Source: JAMLHH01 sp035515235 (GTDB lineage: Bacteria > Bacteroidota > Bacteroidia > Chitinophagales > JADIYW01). From it: 64,000 bases of DNA. Shown one piece after another: positions 25,198 through 35,353 of the stretch. The stretch lies in contig DATJBS010000040.1 in NCBI GenBank assembly GCA_035515235.1, positions 70,771 to 134,770 of the forward strand. Direction: 5' to 3'. The stretch's first letter is position 1. Each line of letters begins with the position of its first letter. Below the pieces are notes generated by a model. That model saw only the letters and a list, made by a program, of their open reading frames with translations. It was not told the DNA's origin and ran no database searches. The position numbers and the translations under genes are program-made.

Positions 25198-28100
25198 TTA
25201 TCTCAATAAAACTAATTTTTGATATTTATAAGCTTTTTCTCCAGAAGAATCTTTTACGGAAACTTTATAAATATACACACCTTTACCGATTTTGTCACCA
25301 TAATCGTCCAAGCCATTCCATTCGATATCGTGAACTCTTCTAGAATTAGATAGAGAAGAAGTTTGTAAGGTTTTGATTATTTTTCCAGACACTGTGTAGA
25401 TTTCAATTCTTACATCCAAGAGATCTCCAGGTCTATTGTGCTCAAAGCTAAATTCTGTTTTGGTTGTAAATGGATTCGGGTAGTTCAGTACATAATAAAG
25501 TGCCAGTTCAGCTTTATCTTCTACTACAAATTCTGTATATCCGTCACCAGAATTATTCAATACATCCCAAGCTTTTACATTGACTTTATATCTTCCATTT
25601 TCTAATTGGTTAAAAGGATACTTGACTTGTCCTTTTTTATAATCTCCAATTTCTCCTTCATAAAAAGAATTTAGAATAATCGGATTTTTAGAATCTTCGT
25701 TTAAAATCGCGGTGATATCATGACCAATTCCTGTACCAGAGGTATTAATACCATTTTCATCTTCTAGTTGTATATACAAAGTGGAGTTTCTAGACGCAAT
25801 CCCTCCAAATACAAAATCTTGATCATCAATATATACATCCACTTTTGGTCCTTGATTATCTAGAGGTACACTATCAGCTACACCTCCAATAGTGAAATCT
25901 TGATCATACCCCATAGCATCCCAAGTACCATTATCTGCGTAATAACTCAATTTGCCTTGACCGTAGGTATAATTGATGTCTTTTGGAACTACAAATGTGA
26001 TTTCAAACGCACCATTATTAGCTTTAGTTCTCCCACTATATAAATTACTATTTCTTACTTTAAAATTATAAGTTGGACTAGTAGGATCATTACTTAAAGT
26101 ACTTTGGCTTGTCATTTTATCATAAACGCTTACATTCACTATTCCATTAAAGCCAGATGATTTTTCACCATTTTCTCTGACTTCTCCTTGTATGGTTACT
26201 TTTGCTAGAGATTTGATGGTATCTGTTGCTTCACTATACGCTAGGATATCAGTGGTCACTACTTCATTTTTAGGATATGCTAATCTCAAAGCAGGATCAC
26301 CAAAAAGTGCAAATTTCCTGTTATTCTCTCTTGTATTGGTATTGTTTTTTGTTCTGAGAAATATATTACCAATAGTTTGATTTTCTTCATTAGAAGCTTT
26401 CATCAAATATTTTGTAAAATTCTCGTTAATGATTCTGTTCTTATCCGAAAAAACAAGTCTTGTTGTACTTACTAATGCAATCGCTCCGCCATCAGGTTTT
26501 ACTAAAATTCTTTCTCCAGCGGAGTTCCTTTTAGGTAAATCAAATCTTGTAAATTCACAAGTCGCTGTACAAAAAAGAAAGAGTTTATCCTTATTTGACC
26601 ATCTATTGATTTCATCAAAAGTCACTACTTTTTCATCCGTCAAACCATTGGGTCCACCATGACCTACAAAGTTTAGAAAAAATAATCCTTGAAAGATTTT
26701 ATTGTTCAACATCTCATTGATGTCAGGATATCTATTTCCACCAGATACGGATTGTTGTTTGAAAGCATCGAGGTAGATTTTATTCATATTGTAGTTGAGA
26801 TAGTCGTTTAATATGATATCCGCAACTTCATTTGCATCTCTAATATGAATATTATTGTCCTCATCATCTGCCATAAATGCAATTTGAGACCTCCAACTTC
26901 CATAAGCACTTTGGGCATAATATCTTTTGATTTTATCTACTGCATGTCTTGCTTTTTCTAAATTATCCACTGTAATTCTGCCGATAGCGATATCTGTAAT
27001 ATTTGTACTTGTATTGATGACGTCATCTCCCTCACTATCATCTAGCAATCCAAAGAAATCATCTGTAACATAAGTTTCTACAGTCTGAAAAGACTTAGTA
27101 CTTTGATAAGAAGGAAGTAGAAAATCACCCAAAGCTCTATTATCAAAATTGCCATTGCCGAAAAGCAATAAATATTTTGGAGCAGTTTCTGGTTGACTAG
27201 CAGCTCTGTCGTAAAACATTTTTACAAAATTTCTTACAGCTGACAAATCATTATTTCCGGAGGAGAATTCATTGAATACATCTTCAATATCTACTACATG
27301 ATAGCTGAGACCTTCTTCTTGTAAGTGAAAATCTCCTATTTCTCTTGCATATGAAATCAATGGTTTTCTTGTAACAATCAAATAATCCGCTTGATCTAAT
27401 GCATGTAAATTTTGATTTTGAATTTTACCAATAGGAGTTGGAATTAAATTGGGCGTCTGAAACGCAGCAAATTCTTTTAAGAGCTCTGTCTGAGATTTGA
27501 AAGTGCCACTATTCGTTTTGATTTCTTTGATATTGAATAAATCTGTTACATCCCATATTGTCGCATTATTATTCCAATTGCTGATTTGAAATTGAGAAAC
27601 AGCACCATTACCAATAGAAGCGATAGACCTAAAGTAAAGAGGTTCTGAACCAAAAACTAAACTTCTTTGTGCATTAACCGTGATAAAATCAGACCATGCT
27701 TTGGCATTATAATCAGGTCTATTATAATTGATGATAATTGGAAAAGTGCTTTCTGGATTATTCAAACTCGTGCTTGTCTCAGAATAATTGGCAGCATTAG
27801 ATAAATAAGAACTTCCTACAGCAGCTATGCTAATGTTTCTTAGCACAGCTCCACTAGAAGACACTTGAAAAGTATTGGTATTGGAAGTAGATTTTGCAGC
27901 CAAACCAATAGTGATTTTTGCAGGAGTACTTTTGACAATATTTGGGAAAGTGAAATTATATTGTAGTTGATTATTCGCTCCTATTTCAGGACCTAGCCAC
28001 ATGTTTCCTGATTCTAAAAGATTGAGTAAATCTTCTTCTATATGTTGATAGTCATCAAAGACTTGTATCGTTTTATTCGCAGTTTCAGAAATTTCATTTG

Positions 28101-28959
28101 CAGTATTTACTCTTAACCCAGGACTGTTTCCTACTCTAATGAAGTAAGTTTTTAAATCGGTATATAAATTTTTGGTTTGCTGAAATGTAGTAGTTGATGG
28201 ATTATATTTCCATGATTCTGGGCCTTCGAGATAAGCATGTATTTCGATATTTTTACCTTGACCAATTACTTTAATTGGAATTTCTCTAATATCATCCGTT
28301 CTTTCTGCACCTGATAGTAAAGGTAGCATTCCTCCTTTGTGACCAAAAATTTTGATATTGCTGGCGTTGACATCTTGGAGATTCCAACCAAATTTCTCTA
28401 AGAATGCAGCATCTAATTTATATACTCCATTTTTTTCTACTCCAAATTTATACCAATCACCAGAAGCTAAAAATGAATTGCTAGCATATTGTTGACTTAA
28501 AAGAGAAGAAGATTTAGCGTTATTATTAGAAATCCCCATTTCAAATTGAAAACTTTCGATGATTTCTATCTCATTTCCTGATTTTCTAAACGGAAAAATT
28601 TCAGTAGTGCTAATAATTGCTCTTTTTTGACTTCCATATTCTGTACTAAATTGCCATTCGTCAGAAATTATTTCGAGTTGCTCTTTAGTGAATAGGAGGT
28701 TTGAAACCTTTTTGCTTTGTAATACTTGAAAATAATCTACCTGGTAACTTCCATTTTTTTGAATAGATAAAAAAGGCAAATACTCATATTTACTAGAGAA
28801 AGATGCATTTTTGAAATCCAGCTCTCCAGGTAGGTCTGTCCATTGAATCTCTATGTTTTCAGCAAAAACATTCGATGACAAAGTGGTATATAGAAGTATG
28901 AAAACAATGAAAATTGACTTCCATCCTCTAAGGTGATATAATTTTTCTTTGTTGAACAT
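25198..28959 (-). CDS. porU: Type IX secretion system C-terminal signal peptidase/sortase PorU
   Basis: A 1253-residue exported protein of the gingipain-like C25 cysteine peptidase family. A signal peptide (residues ~12-33, ending SSNVFA) is followed by an N-terminal beta-rich region and the peptidase domain at about 520-900. The histidine is in FLNFVGHGGP (His767) and the probable catalytic cysteine in TATCEFTRFD (Cys801). The C-terminus (about 1155-1253) is a FlgD-like/CTD beta-sandwich starting YPNPFTTKTEFSF. PorU removes the T9SS sorting domain and attaches cargo to lipopolysaccharide on the cell surface. It is divergent from gldJ and upstream of porV. Confidence 0.95.
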   Translation of the reverse strand: MFNKEKLYHLRGWKSIFIVFILLYTTLSSNVFAENIEIQWTDLPGELDFKNASFSSKYEYLPFLSIQKNGSYQVDYFQVLQSKKVSNLLFTKEQLEIISDEWQFSTEYGSQKRAIISTTEIFPFRKSGNEIEIIESFQFEMGISNNNAKSSSLLSQQYASNSFLASGDWYKFGVEKNGVYKLDAAFLEKFGWNLQDVNASNIKIFGHKGGMLPLLSGAERTDDIREIPIKVIGQGKNIEIHAYLEGPESWKYNPSTTTFQQTKNLYTDLKTYFIRVGNSPGLRVNTANEISETANKTIQVFDDYQHIEEDLLNLLESGNMWLGPEIGANNQLQYNFTFPNIVKSTPAKITIGLAAKSTSNTNTFQVSSSGAVLRNISIAAVGSSYLSNAANYSETSTSLNNPESTFPIIINYNRPDYNAKAWSDFITVNAQRSLVFGSEPLYFRSIASIGNGAVSQFQISNWNNNATIWDVTDLFNIKEIKTNSGTFKSQTELLKEFAAFQTPNLIPTPIGKIQNQNLHALDQADYLIVTRKPLISYAREIGDFHLQEEGLSYHVVDIEDVFNEFSSGNNDLSAVRNFVKMFYDRAASQPETAPKYLLLFGNGNFDNRALGDFLLPSYQSTKSFQTVETYVTDDFFGLLDDSEGDDVINTSTNITDIAIGRITVDNLEKARHAVDKIKRYYAQSAYGSWRSQIAFMADDEDNNIHIRDANEVADIILNDYLNYNMNKIYLDAFKQQSVSGGNRYPDINEMLNNKIFQGLFFLNFVGHGGPNGLTDEKVVTFDEINRWSNKDKLFLFCTATCEFTRFDLPKRNSAGERILVKPDGGAIALVSTTRLVFSDKNRIINENFTKYLMKASNEENQTIGNIFLRTKNNTNTRENNRKFALFGDPALRLAYPKNEVVTTDILAYSEATDTIKSLAKVTIQGEVRENGEKSSGFNGIVNVSVYDKMTSQSTLSNDPTSPTYNFKVRNSNLYSGRTKANNGAFEITFVVPKDINYTYGQGKLSYYADNGTWDAMGYDQDFTIGGVADSVPLDNQGPKVDVYIDDQDFVFGGIASRNSTLYIQLEDENGINTSGTGIGHDITAILNEDSKNPIILNSFYEGEIGDYKKGQVKYPFNQLENGRYKVNVKAWDVLNNSGDGYTEFVVEDKAELALYYVLNYPNPFTTKTEFSFEHNRPGDLLDVRIEIYTVSGKIIKTLQTSSLSNSRRVHDIEWNGLDDYGDKIGKGVYIYKVSVKDSSGEKAYKYQKLVLLR

Positions 28960-29097
28960 GAATAATATTTGTTACTTTGCTTCGTTAAAGATAGTGTCGG
29001 AGTACTAAAAATCAGTATTAAGACGTATTTTTATTTACAAATCTAAATTGAATCAAAAAAAACCGAATTTTAACCATATTTTAGATTCAAAGAATTG

Positions 29098-29128
29098 TTT
29101 GAATTTCAAAATGTTATAAATATCTTTG
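29098..29128 (+). promoter_or_regulatory. gldJ promoter
   Basis: TTTG at 29098-29101 and TATCTTTG at 29121-29128 are separated by 19 bases, a full match to the Bacteroidota housekeeping promoter. It predicts a start of transcription near 29134 and a leader of about 25 bases. Confidence 0.8.
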
Positions 29129-29158
29129 TTTCTTCTGAAAAAAGTATCTAATATAAGA

Positions 29159-30667
29159 ATGATTACTCGCCAACTAACAAAAGGGTTACTAGGAATAGCA
29201 GTTTTAGGACTAATGCTGACCGGTTGTAACAAAAAAGAAAAGTCATCTGCCACTGGATGGAATTATAATGATTCTAAGTGGGGAGGTTTTTCTCCTGCTA
29301 AAGAAAAAGAGCAGAAAACAGGTCCCAATTTAGTGCTTATTGAAGGGGGTACATTTGTTATGGGTGCTACGGAACAAGACGTGACGTATGAACATAATAA
29401 TATTCCTAGAAGGGTTACTGTGTCTTCATTCTATATGGATGAAACTGAAGTAGCTAATATTCACTACAGAGAGTACTTGTACTGGACTCAAAATGTTTTC
29501 GGACAAGACAATCCTGAAATTGTACGCAAAGCATTACCTGATACTTTAGCGTGGCGTTCAGAATTAGCTTACAATGAGCCTTACGTAACTCAATACTTTA
29601 GGTTCCCTGCCTATGATCAGTATCCTGTAGTAGGTGTGACTTGGGAACAAGCACATGACTATAGCCAATGGAGATCTGATAGGGTGAATGAAATGCTATT
29701 GGTTAAAAACGGATACTTAGAATTATCTACAGATCAGCAAGGAGCTAATAACTTCAACACTGGCGCATATGTAAGTGGACAATATCAAGGTGCTCAAGGT
29801 AAAAAATCTATAAAAGATAATAACCCTAATGGTGAAGGATCTAGACCAGTTTCTTTATCTGATGGAATCATTTTACCAGAATATAGATTGCCTACAGAAG
29901 CTGAGTGGGAATATGCTGCTCTTGCATTGAAAGGTACTCAACCTATGGAAGGTGAAGAAATAGTAGCTAACAGAAGAATCTATCCTTGGGATGGTGCAAC
30001 TGTGAGATACCAAAAACACAATAAAAATCAAGGAATGATGATGGCTAACTTTCAAAGAGGACGTGGTGACTACATGGGAGTTGCTGGTGCTTTGAATGAT
30101 AAAGCGGATATCACTTCTAATATTTATTCTAATATGCCTAATGACTTTGGTCTATTTAATATGGCTGGTAACGTATCAGAATGGGTAGAGGATGTTTACA
30201 GACCTATGACATTTGCTGATGCTAGTGACTTGAATACTTTTAGAGGAAACGTTTTCATGAAAGTTAAAACTGATGAAACGGGAGTTCCTGAATTAGATGA
30301 AACTACTGGTAGAGTACAAATGGTTATTCAACCAGAAGAAGAAATTGAAAATAGAAGAAACTATAGAAATGCTTACGCTATCAACTATGAAGATGGTGAC
30401 TCATTATCTAAAGTAGAATACTCAGAGACTACTTCTTTAATTACTGATAAAGCTAGAGTTTACAAAGGTGGATCTTGGGCTGATAGAGCTTATTGGATGT
30501 CTCCGGGAACTAGAAGATTCTTAAATCAAGATCAATCTTCTGCTTCTATTGGTTTCCGTTGTGCTATGATCAGACTAGGTGCTAGTGATGGTGCTAAAAA
30601 TGGTGGAAATAATTTTGCAGAAGGCAAGAAGTCTAAAGTGAAAAACGAAAAGGCTAGAAAGAAATAA
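29159..30667 (+). CDS. gldJ: Gliding motility/T9SS lipoprotein GldJ
   Basis: A 502-residue lipoprotein (lipobox LMLTGC, cysteine near residue 21) with an FGE-like fold: LIEGGTFVMGATEQD, SSFYMDETEVANIHYREYL, PVVGVTWEQAHDYSQW, YRLPTEAEWEYAAL, NMAGNVSEWVEDVY and KGGSWADRAYW to GFRCAM. The cysteine pair of true FGE is missing, so it is structural, like GldK and GldJ of the T9SS/gliding motor. The long insertion between the Trp-rich segments and the basic Lys-rich tail also fit GldJ. Its position next to porU supports the call. The start at 29159 is fixed by the lipoprotein signal peptide and the promoter. Confidence 0.92.
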   Translation: MITRQLTKGLLGIAVLGLMLTGCNKKEKSSATGWNYNDSKWGGFSPAKEKEQKTGPNLVLIEGGTFVMGATEQDVTYEHNNIPRRVTVSSFYMDETEVANIHYREYLYWTQNVFGQDNPEIVRKALPDTLAWRSELAYNEPYVTQYFRFPAYDQYPVVGVTWEQAHDYSQWRSDRVNEMLLVKNGYLELSTDQQGANNFNTGAYVSGQYQGAQGKKSIKDNNPNGEGSRPVSLSDGIILPEYRLPTEAEWEYAALALKGTQPMEGEEIVANRRIYPWDGATVRYQKHNKNQGMMMANFQRGRGDYMGVAGALNDKADITSNIYSNMPNDFGLFNMAGNVSEWVEDVYRPMTFADASDLNTFRGNVFMKVKTDETGVPELDETTGRVQMVIQPEEEIENRRNYRNAYAINYEDGDSLSKVEYSETTSLITDKARVYKGGSWADRAYWMSPGTRRFLNQDQSSASIGFRCAMIRLGASDGAKNGGNNFAEGKKSKVKNEKARKK

Positions 30668-30682
30668 ACTAATGATACTTTT

Positions 30683-30709
30683 AAAAACCGCCCTTGTGGC
30701 GGTTTTTTT
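30683..30709 (+). terminator. Terminator after gldJ
   Basis: A perfect 8-bp stem (30685-30692 with 30698-30705), 5-base loop and T run. Confidence 0.9.
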
Positions 30710-30808
30710 CGTTTTAGAACTATGGTGTTATAGACTGTATATAATTAAAAACTTTACTGAAGTCATTTCAATATCTAACAGATTATAAAGAAGAACTTAG
30801 ATGCAACT

Positions 30809-33800
30809 TCAAGATGATCTATTGTCGTACCAATTGACTAGTAAGACGATTAATATTCCAATACTTACAATGTATAATAACAAGTTAGATGGAGAAGATA
30901 ATTGTACTGGCGAAACATCTCCCATGATGACAAGACCTGCCCAATACTTAGGGTGTAACATTCTTCCTCGAGCGCTATTAAGATATTCAATTTTAGCTTG
31001 TTGAAGAGCAATGTCTTTGGGTAAACCTTCGGCAAGTTTATTGTAAAAGTGATCTACTATCATAGTAGTAGATTGCTCATCTATCTTCCAAAGTCCCATC
31101 AAAATACTTTTACTTCCAGCATAATTAAATGCGTGAGCCATAGAAATCATCCCATTACCCGGAAAGAAGCTAGGACGACCTGTTTCACATGCCGTCAATA
31201 CCGATATATCAGAATTTAGATTTTGATTATAAATTTCATACAAATAAATATTGTTCTCTTCATTGCTAGTGTCTCCATTTTTAGCAAATACTAGTTTTGT
31301 AAATTCAGGATATTCGTCATTTGAAAAAGCATGTGTCCCAATATGAATAATTGAATGGTTGCCAGCATTTTCGGTAAAATTCTTAGTATTGGAAGCTGCT
31401 CTAGCATATACTTGACCTCCAAATTGTCTTTTGACTTTTTGGGCAAGGGATTCACTAAAAGGTAGAGGTAAAAGAGATAAATATTCTTTGTCTACGTTTT
31501 TGTTTTGAACTGATAAGTTTTGGGTATAATCAGCTTTCTCTCGATCTGAAAAGACAGGTGTAAAAGCTACGAAGCCTTTCAGTTTTTTAGAATTTCTACT
31601 CATTGAATTGAATGCAAATAAGCTGTAATGATATGAGAAAGCATACTTATTCAGTAAAGCATATTGTATCAATTCTTGATTGTTTTTAGCAGCTTTCTGA
31701 CTGAGCATGTCAAAGCTCAAATAGTATAAATTGCCTTCTGGAATAATAGTAACTCGTTGATTTGCAATGTATTTTTCAATAGGCAGCCAAATCTCTAAGT
31801 ATAGTTCATGTGCAAAACGATATAAATCTTCATTGTTTAAATCTGCGTCATAGATGATTTTAATCTTTTCATTTAGGCTGTCACTTTTTAGTTGAATCCA
31901 ATGTTGATTTTTTTTATCAATAACATAAGCAAATAAGTCATTTTCGATAGGTATAAACCTTACGATAGTTATGCTATCATTCAGTTGAGTTAGGACTTCA
32001 TCACTGTTCCAATTGATGTCAGTATTATATTTAGCGTGATAATATTTTGGATATTTTTTTTGAAGCATCTCTTGAAAGCTTTTCCAATCGGTTTCTGCTT
32101 TGAAATAGTTATTTAAACTAGAGGTCTTAGATTTTTCAAGATTCAAGGTTTGACTAAGTTGAGATTGTAGAACTTTTTCTTTGTCTATAATAGAATCTGG
32201 GACGTTTAGAAATCGTATACTTTCTTGTTTTTGAATATTGTTATGAATTTTATAATAGATACTGGCTTCATGCAGATTGATGATCTGATGAATGTATTGA
32301 TTGTCTTTTGTGATTTGATAAAGTTTTAATTGAAGCTGTTTTATGAATTCTATTATCTCTTTATAATCTTCCATTGCCGAACCCAAATCTTTATCTTCTA
32401 CGAGTATTTGCTTTCTGCGCTGAAAGATGCTTTTGGTGATAGATAGCTTTTTAATGATGCTTTCGATAAATTCCTTGCTTGGAGATAGCTTAGAATAGTA
32501 AAGCGATTTGGCATTCAGCAAATAGGCTTTAGGTTGAATTTGCTCTATTCTCACAGAGTCTAATATTGTCCCAGAACTAGACTTCATGAGTTCTTTGGAA
32601 ATATCTAACGCTTGTTGACTATACTCAATAGCTTTATCATATTGTTTACCAATGAAATAAATGTTGGCGAGATTGGTATAATTCTGATAGGATTGTAAGG
32701 AGATTTTTCCTTCTTGTTGAATCGTATATTGAATTACCTTTTGAATGGTAGCAATTGCTTTGGTTAATTGATTGTTATTGACCAGAAACAATGATTTATT
32801 ATTGAGCATATCTAAATAGATATTGTCATAATATCCATCTAAAGCAATTTGATAAAGACTGTCTGCTTTTTCAAAGTATGATTCTGCTGAAGTAGCTTTC
32901 TTATTATTTTCTTCAATCAATGCTAATGTATAATAAGCGTCAGCTATCCAAAAGTAATAATTAGAAGAGTTTGTAGGAATTTTGTCCAAACCTTTTTGAA
33001 GATATTTTTTAGCTATAGAATAATCTTTAATTGCATAATAGAGCTGTCCTAATAATATTTCTGATTTGAAATGCGCACTTGATGTAGATGGAAGTTCTTT
33101 TTGTTTGGATTGATAGGAGTGTTGGAGCAATTGTAAAGCAGTATGGTAATCACCAATGGACTTATAGATCCCCGCTAAATTATCCATAGCCTCCATCAAT
33201 AATTCTGGTGCTTCTGGCTTGAAATCATCTTCTTTTTTATGATTAATATACGTTTCTAAATTATTGATCGTGTTTTTCATCACTTCAATCGCTTCAATAC
33301 TTTTAGCTTGTAGACTATAAATACCTGCAAGATTATTATTCACTATTGCTGTGCTGTATAATTTTTGTTGAGAGCTTTTACCCGATTGAAGAATGTAATG
33401 TTTCGCTTTATTGTAATAGATGCTTGCACTGTCTAGCTGATAAGCATAATAGTAGAGGTTCCCTTTAGAATTGGAGATTAGATATTGAGTGTGAGAATTC
33501 GGCTTTTTAGATTGATGAATGAAAATTTCTGCTGAATCCAAATGTTTGCTACTCAATTCCACGATATTCATGCGCAATGCTGTTGCAGATAGATTATGTT
33601 GAATTTTACTTCTTTCATTATAATCCATAGAAGATCTCTGTTTAGAGAAATCGTCTGCTTGAATATAAATTTCGTACGCTTTTTGGTGATTTGAAATCCA
33701 ACTATAATACTCTGCTAATTGTAAGCAGACTAATATCTTTTGGTCTAAATTCTTAGAATACTCTTGTAAAATAGTTTGTGAAAAATCTTGTACTTCCTTT

Positions 33801-34045
33801 GTTGCAGTTTTTACTGGATATTTGAGAAGTGCTACTCTACCTACATAAGGAATTAAATAAGCGATAGAATCTTTAAATTGCTTTTTACTAAAATCTATTT
33901 TTTTTAGCAATAATTCATGAGCTTCGATATAATTTTTATTGTTGATTTCTTGGTCAATCTCCGAAAGATGTAGTCCTCCAAATACCTCAAATGACATACA
34001 GAATATCAGAAGAATAGTGGAGATTATTTTTAAAGTGATATTCAT
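30809..34045 (-). CDS. TPR-CHAT protein, exported caspase-like protease candidate
   Basis: A 1078-residue protein. A signal peptide (LKIISTILLIFCMSFEVFGG) is followed by an array of TPR units to about residue 500, a helical linker, and a C-terminal CHAT domain (about 690-1045). The CHAT dyad is present: His905 in HIGTHAFSNDEYPE and Cys953 in VLTACETG, followed by NGMISMAHAFNYAGSKSILM and LWKIDE. A membrane segment (about 1054-1071) sits next to the C-terminus. CHAT domains are caspase-related cysteine proteases, including separase and the gRAMP-associated Csx29. The signal peptide plus C-terminal anchor places this one outside the cytoplasm. It is the last gene of an operon with an ECF sigma factor and a membrane TPR protein. 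Confidence 0.9.
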   Translation of the reverse strand: MNITLKIISTILLIFCMSFEVFGGLHLSEIDQEINNKNYIEAHELLLKKIDFSKKQFKDSIAYLIPYVGRVALLKYPVKTATKEVQDFSQTILQEYSKNLDQKILVCLQLAEYYSWISNHQKAYEIYIQADDFSKQRSSMDYNERSKIQHNLSATALRMNIVELSSKHLDSAEIFIHQSKKPNSHTQYLISNSKGNLYYYAYQLDSASIYYNKAKHYILQSGKSSQQKLYSTAIVNNNLAGIYSLQAKSIEAIEVMKNTINNLETYINHKKEDDFKPEAPELLMEAMDNLAGIYKSIGDYHTALQLLQHSYQSKQKELPSTSSAHFKSEILLGQLYYAIKDYSIAKKYLQKGLDKIPTNSSNYYFWIADAYYTLALIEENNKKATSAESYFEKADSLYQIALDGYYDNIYLDMLNNKSLFLVNNNQLTKAIATIQKVIQYTIQQEGKISLQSYQNYTNLANIYFIGKQYDKAIEYSQQALDISKELMKSSSGTILDSVRIEQIQPKAYLLNAKSLYYSKLSPSKEFIESIIKKLSITKSIFQRRKQILVEDKDLGSAMEDYKEIIEFIKQLQLKLYQITKDNQYIHQIINLHEASIYYKIHNNIQKQESIRFLNVPDSIIDKEKVLQSQLSQTLNLEKSKTSSLNNYFKAETDWKSFQEMLQKKYPKYYHAKYNTDINWNSDEVLTQLNDSITIVRFIPIENDLFAYVIDKKNQHWIQLKSDSLNEKIKIIYDADLNNEDLYRFAHELYLEIWLPIEKYIANQRVTIIPEGNLYYLSFDMLSQKAAKNNQELIQYALLNKYAFSYHYSLFAFNSMSRNSKKLKGFVAFTPVFSDREKADYTQNLSVQNKNVDKEYLSLLPLPFSESLAQKVKRQFGGQVYARAASNTKNFTENAGNHSIIHIGTHAFSNDEYPEFTKLVFAKNGDTSNEENNIYLYEIYNQNLNSDISVLTACETGRPSFFPGNGMISMAHAFNYAGSKSILMGLWKIDEQSTTMIVDHFYNKLAEGLPKDIALQQAKIEYLNSARGRMLHPKYWAGLVIMGDVSPVQLSSPSNLLLYIVSIGILIVLLVNWYDNRSS

Positions 34046-34076
34046 ACGTTGAAATCAAATCATCTGAATCAATATT

Positions 34077-34811
34077 TTACAAGCCTCTTATTTTATTTAG
34101 AATCAGTTCTTTATCCTCATGGCTAGAAAGTTCTACGTGTATTTTGGCTTTTTCGTAATCTTGAGCTTTCAAATACGCCAAACCTAAATACCACTGAGCA
34201 TCTTCGTAAAAGTTGCTATTGGTCTTTTTGATAGTGTTTTCAAAATAAACTATAGCTTCTTTATTTTTGTCTTGAGCTAAAAGTGCATTGCCAATAAAAA
34301 ATTGAAGCGTATCATTATTTGGTTGGTATTTTAAAAGCTGTGTCCAAGCTTCTTGTGCAAGAGCAAAATTCCCCAACTTATAATCTACCATGGCCTTTTC
34401 AAAGTCATAATCTACAGTAGAAGTTGACATTACTGTAGGCAATCCTGGATCAGGAAGATAAAATTCTGTATAAAGTTTTTCATTAGGAGACGGTTGTAGA
34501 ATTATCCAAAGACTTATACCTGCAAGAATAAAAGCGATGGATGCTGCTATCATATATCTAGAAGAAAATGATTTTTTTTCCACCGATGGGCTCTCCATTT
34601 CTTGGTGCCAATCATTGGTTTTATTCAACAAAGCTGCTGCTTCTATTCCTTGAATGAAGTCTTTTACATGATTTATTTTTTGAGGATAATCAGAATTGTG
34701 GTCTAAATTATTTTGAAACTCAGAAGATTCTTGTGGAGACAACTTTCCTGTGAGATGTCTTTCTATCATTTCCCATTCAGATTCTGAGATATTAAATTGT
34801 TTGGATTTCAT
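34077..34811 (-). CDS. Single-pass membrane TPR protein, probable anti-sigma factor
   Basis: A 244-residue protein. The N-terminal 85 residues are soluble and resemble anti-sigma N-termini of Bacteroidota (WEMIERHLTGKLSPQESSEF), without the zinc-binding cysteines of classical anti-sigma factors. One membrane segment lies at about 86-106 (YMIAASIAFILAGISLWIIL), and two or three TPR units fill residues 136-240 on the far side. The gene overlaps the sigma-factor gene by four bases, the usual sign of a sigma/anti-sigma pair, and is 31 bases ahead of the TPR-CHAT gene. The anti-sigma role is inferred from layout and context. Confidence 0.75.
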   Translation of the reverse strand: MKSKQFNISESEWEMIERHLTGKLSPQESSEFQNNLDHNSDYPQKINHVKDFIQGIEAAALLNKTNDWHQEMESPSVEKKSFSSRYMIAASIAFILAGISLWIILQPSPNEKLYTEFYLPDPGLPTVMSTSTVDYDFEKAMVDYKLGNFALAQEAWTQLLKYQPNNDTLQFFIGNALLAQDKNKEAIVYFENTIKKTNSNFYEDAQWYLGLAYLKAQDYEKAKIHVELSSHEDKELILNKIRGL

Positions 34812-35353
34812 TTGTTCTTGATGATCTCTTTAAGTTTTTGAATACATCTATATTTATTGTTTTTTGCTGTAGCTTCTGTCCAAGAAAATTTTTCTGCGAT
34901 GATTTTTAGAGAATCTTTTTTAAAGTAATAACATGTCAATAGTTTTTGACAATTTTCTCCTAACTGAGAGAAGCATACTTTCATTAATTCAATGCTTTCT
35001 AATTCGCTTTCATTATCAGAACGAACAGCGCAAATATTTACTAAATCTCCATGGGTCCTTTTTTTAATTTTGTAAGCGTTGGATCTTAAATAATCCATCC
35101 ATTTATTTTTTGTAATGGTGTATAGATATCCATCTAATGAGGTACCGTTTTGAGGAGTAAATTTATTTTCTCGAATATTTTTCCAAGTAATAATATAAGC
35201 TTCTTGAAAAAAATCTTTTGCATCTTCTTCTGTACCATTATTACTAATAATGAAACTTCTCACTTTATTATAGTTGTTTTGATAAAGCGCTTTTAGAGTT
35301 TTTTCATCATTAGCTTTGATAGCTGCTATTTGTTCAAAAGAATCTGAAGACAT
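34808..35353 (-). CDS. ECF-type RNA polymerase sigma factor
   Basis: A 181-residue protein with region 2 (LKALYQNNYNKVRSFI, TEEDAKDFFQEAYIITWKNI) and region 4 (LTCYYFKKDSLKIIAEKFSW, then ATAKNNKYRCIQKLKEII), no region 1 or 3. It is of the extracytoplasmic-function class that redirects RNA polymerase when released from an anti-sigma factor. It is the first gene of the three-gene operon with the membrane TPR protein and the TPR-CHAT protein and may control its own operon; no clear housekeeping promoter was seen in front of it. Confidence 0.92.
   Translation of the reverse strand: MSSDSFEQIAAIKANDEKTLKALYQNNYNKVRSFIISNNGTEEDAKDFFQEAYIITWKNIRENKFTPQNGTSLDGYLYTITKNKWMDYLRSNAYKIKKRTHGDLVNICAVRSDNESELESIELMKVCFSQLGENCQKLLTCYYFKKDSLKIIAEKFSWTEATAKNNKYRCIQKLKEIIKNK

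Noticed and set aside
34808..35353. Idea that this ECF factor is SigP, the partner of PorX
   Set aside because: It sits with its own membrane TPR protein and CHAT gene, and nothing in the sequence links it to PorX.
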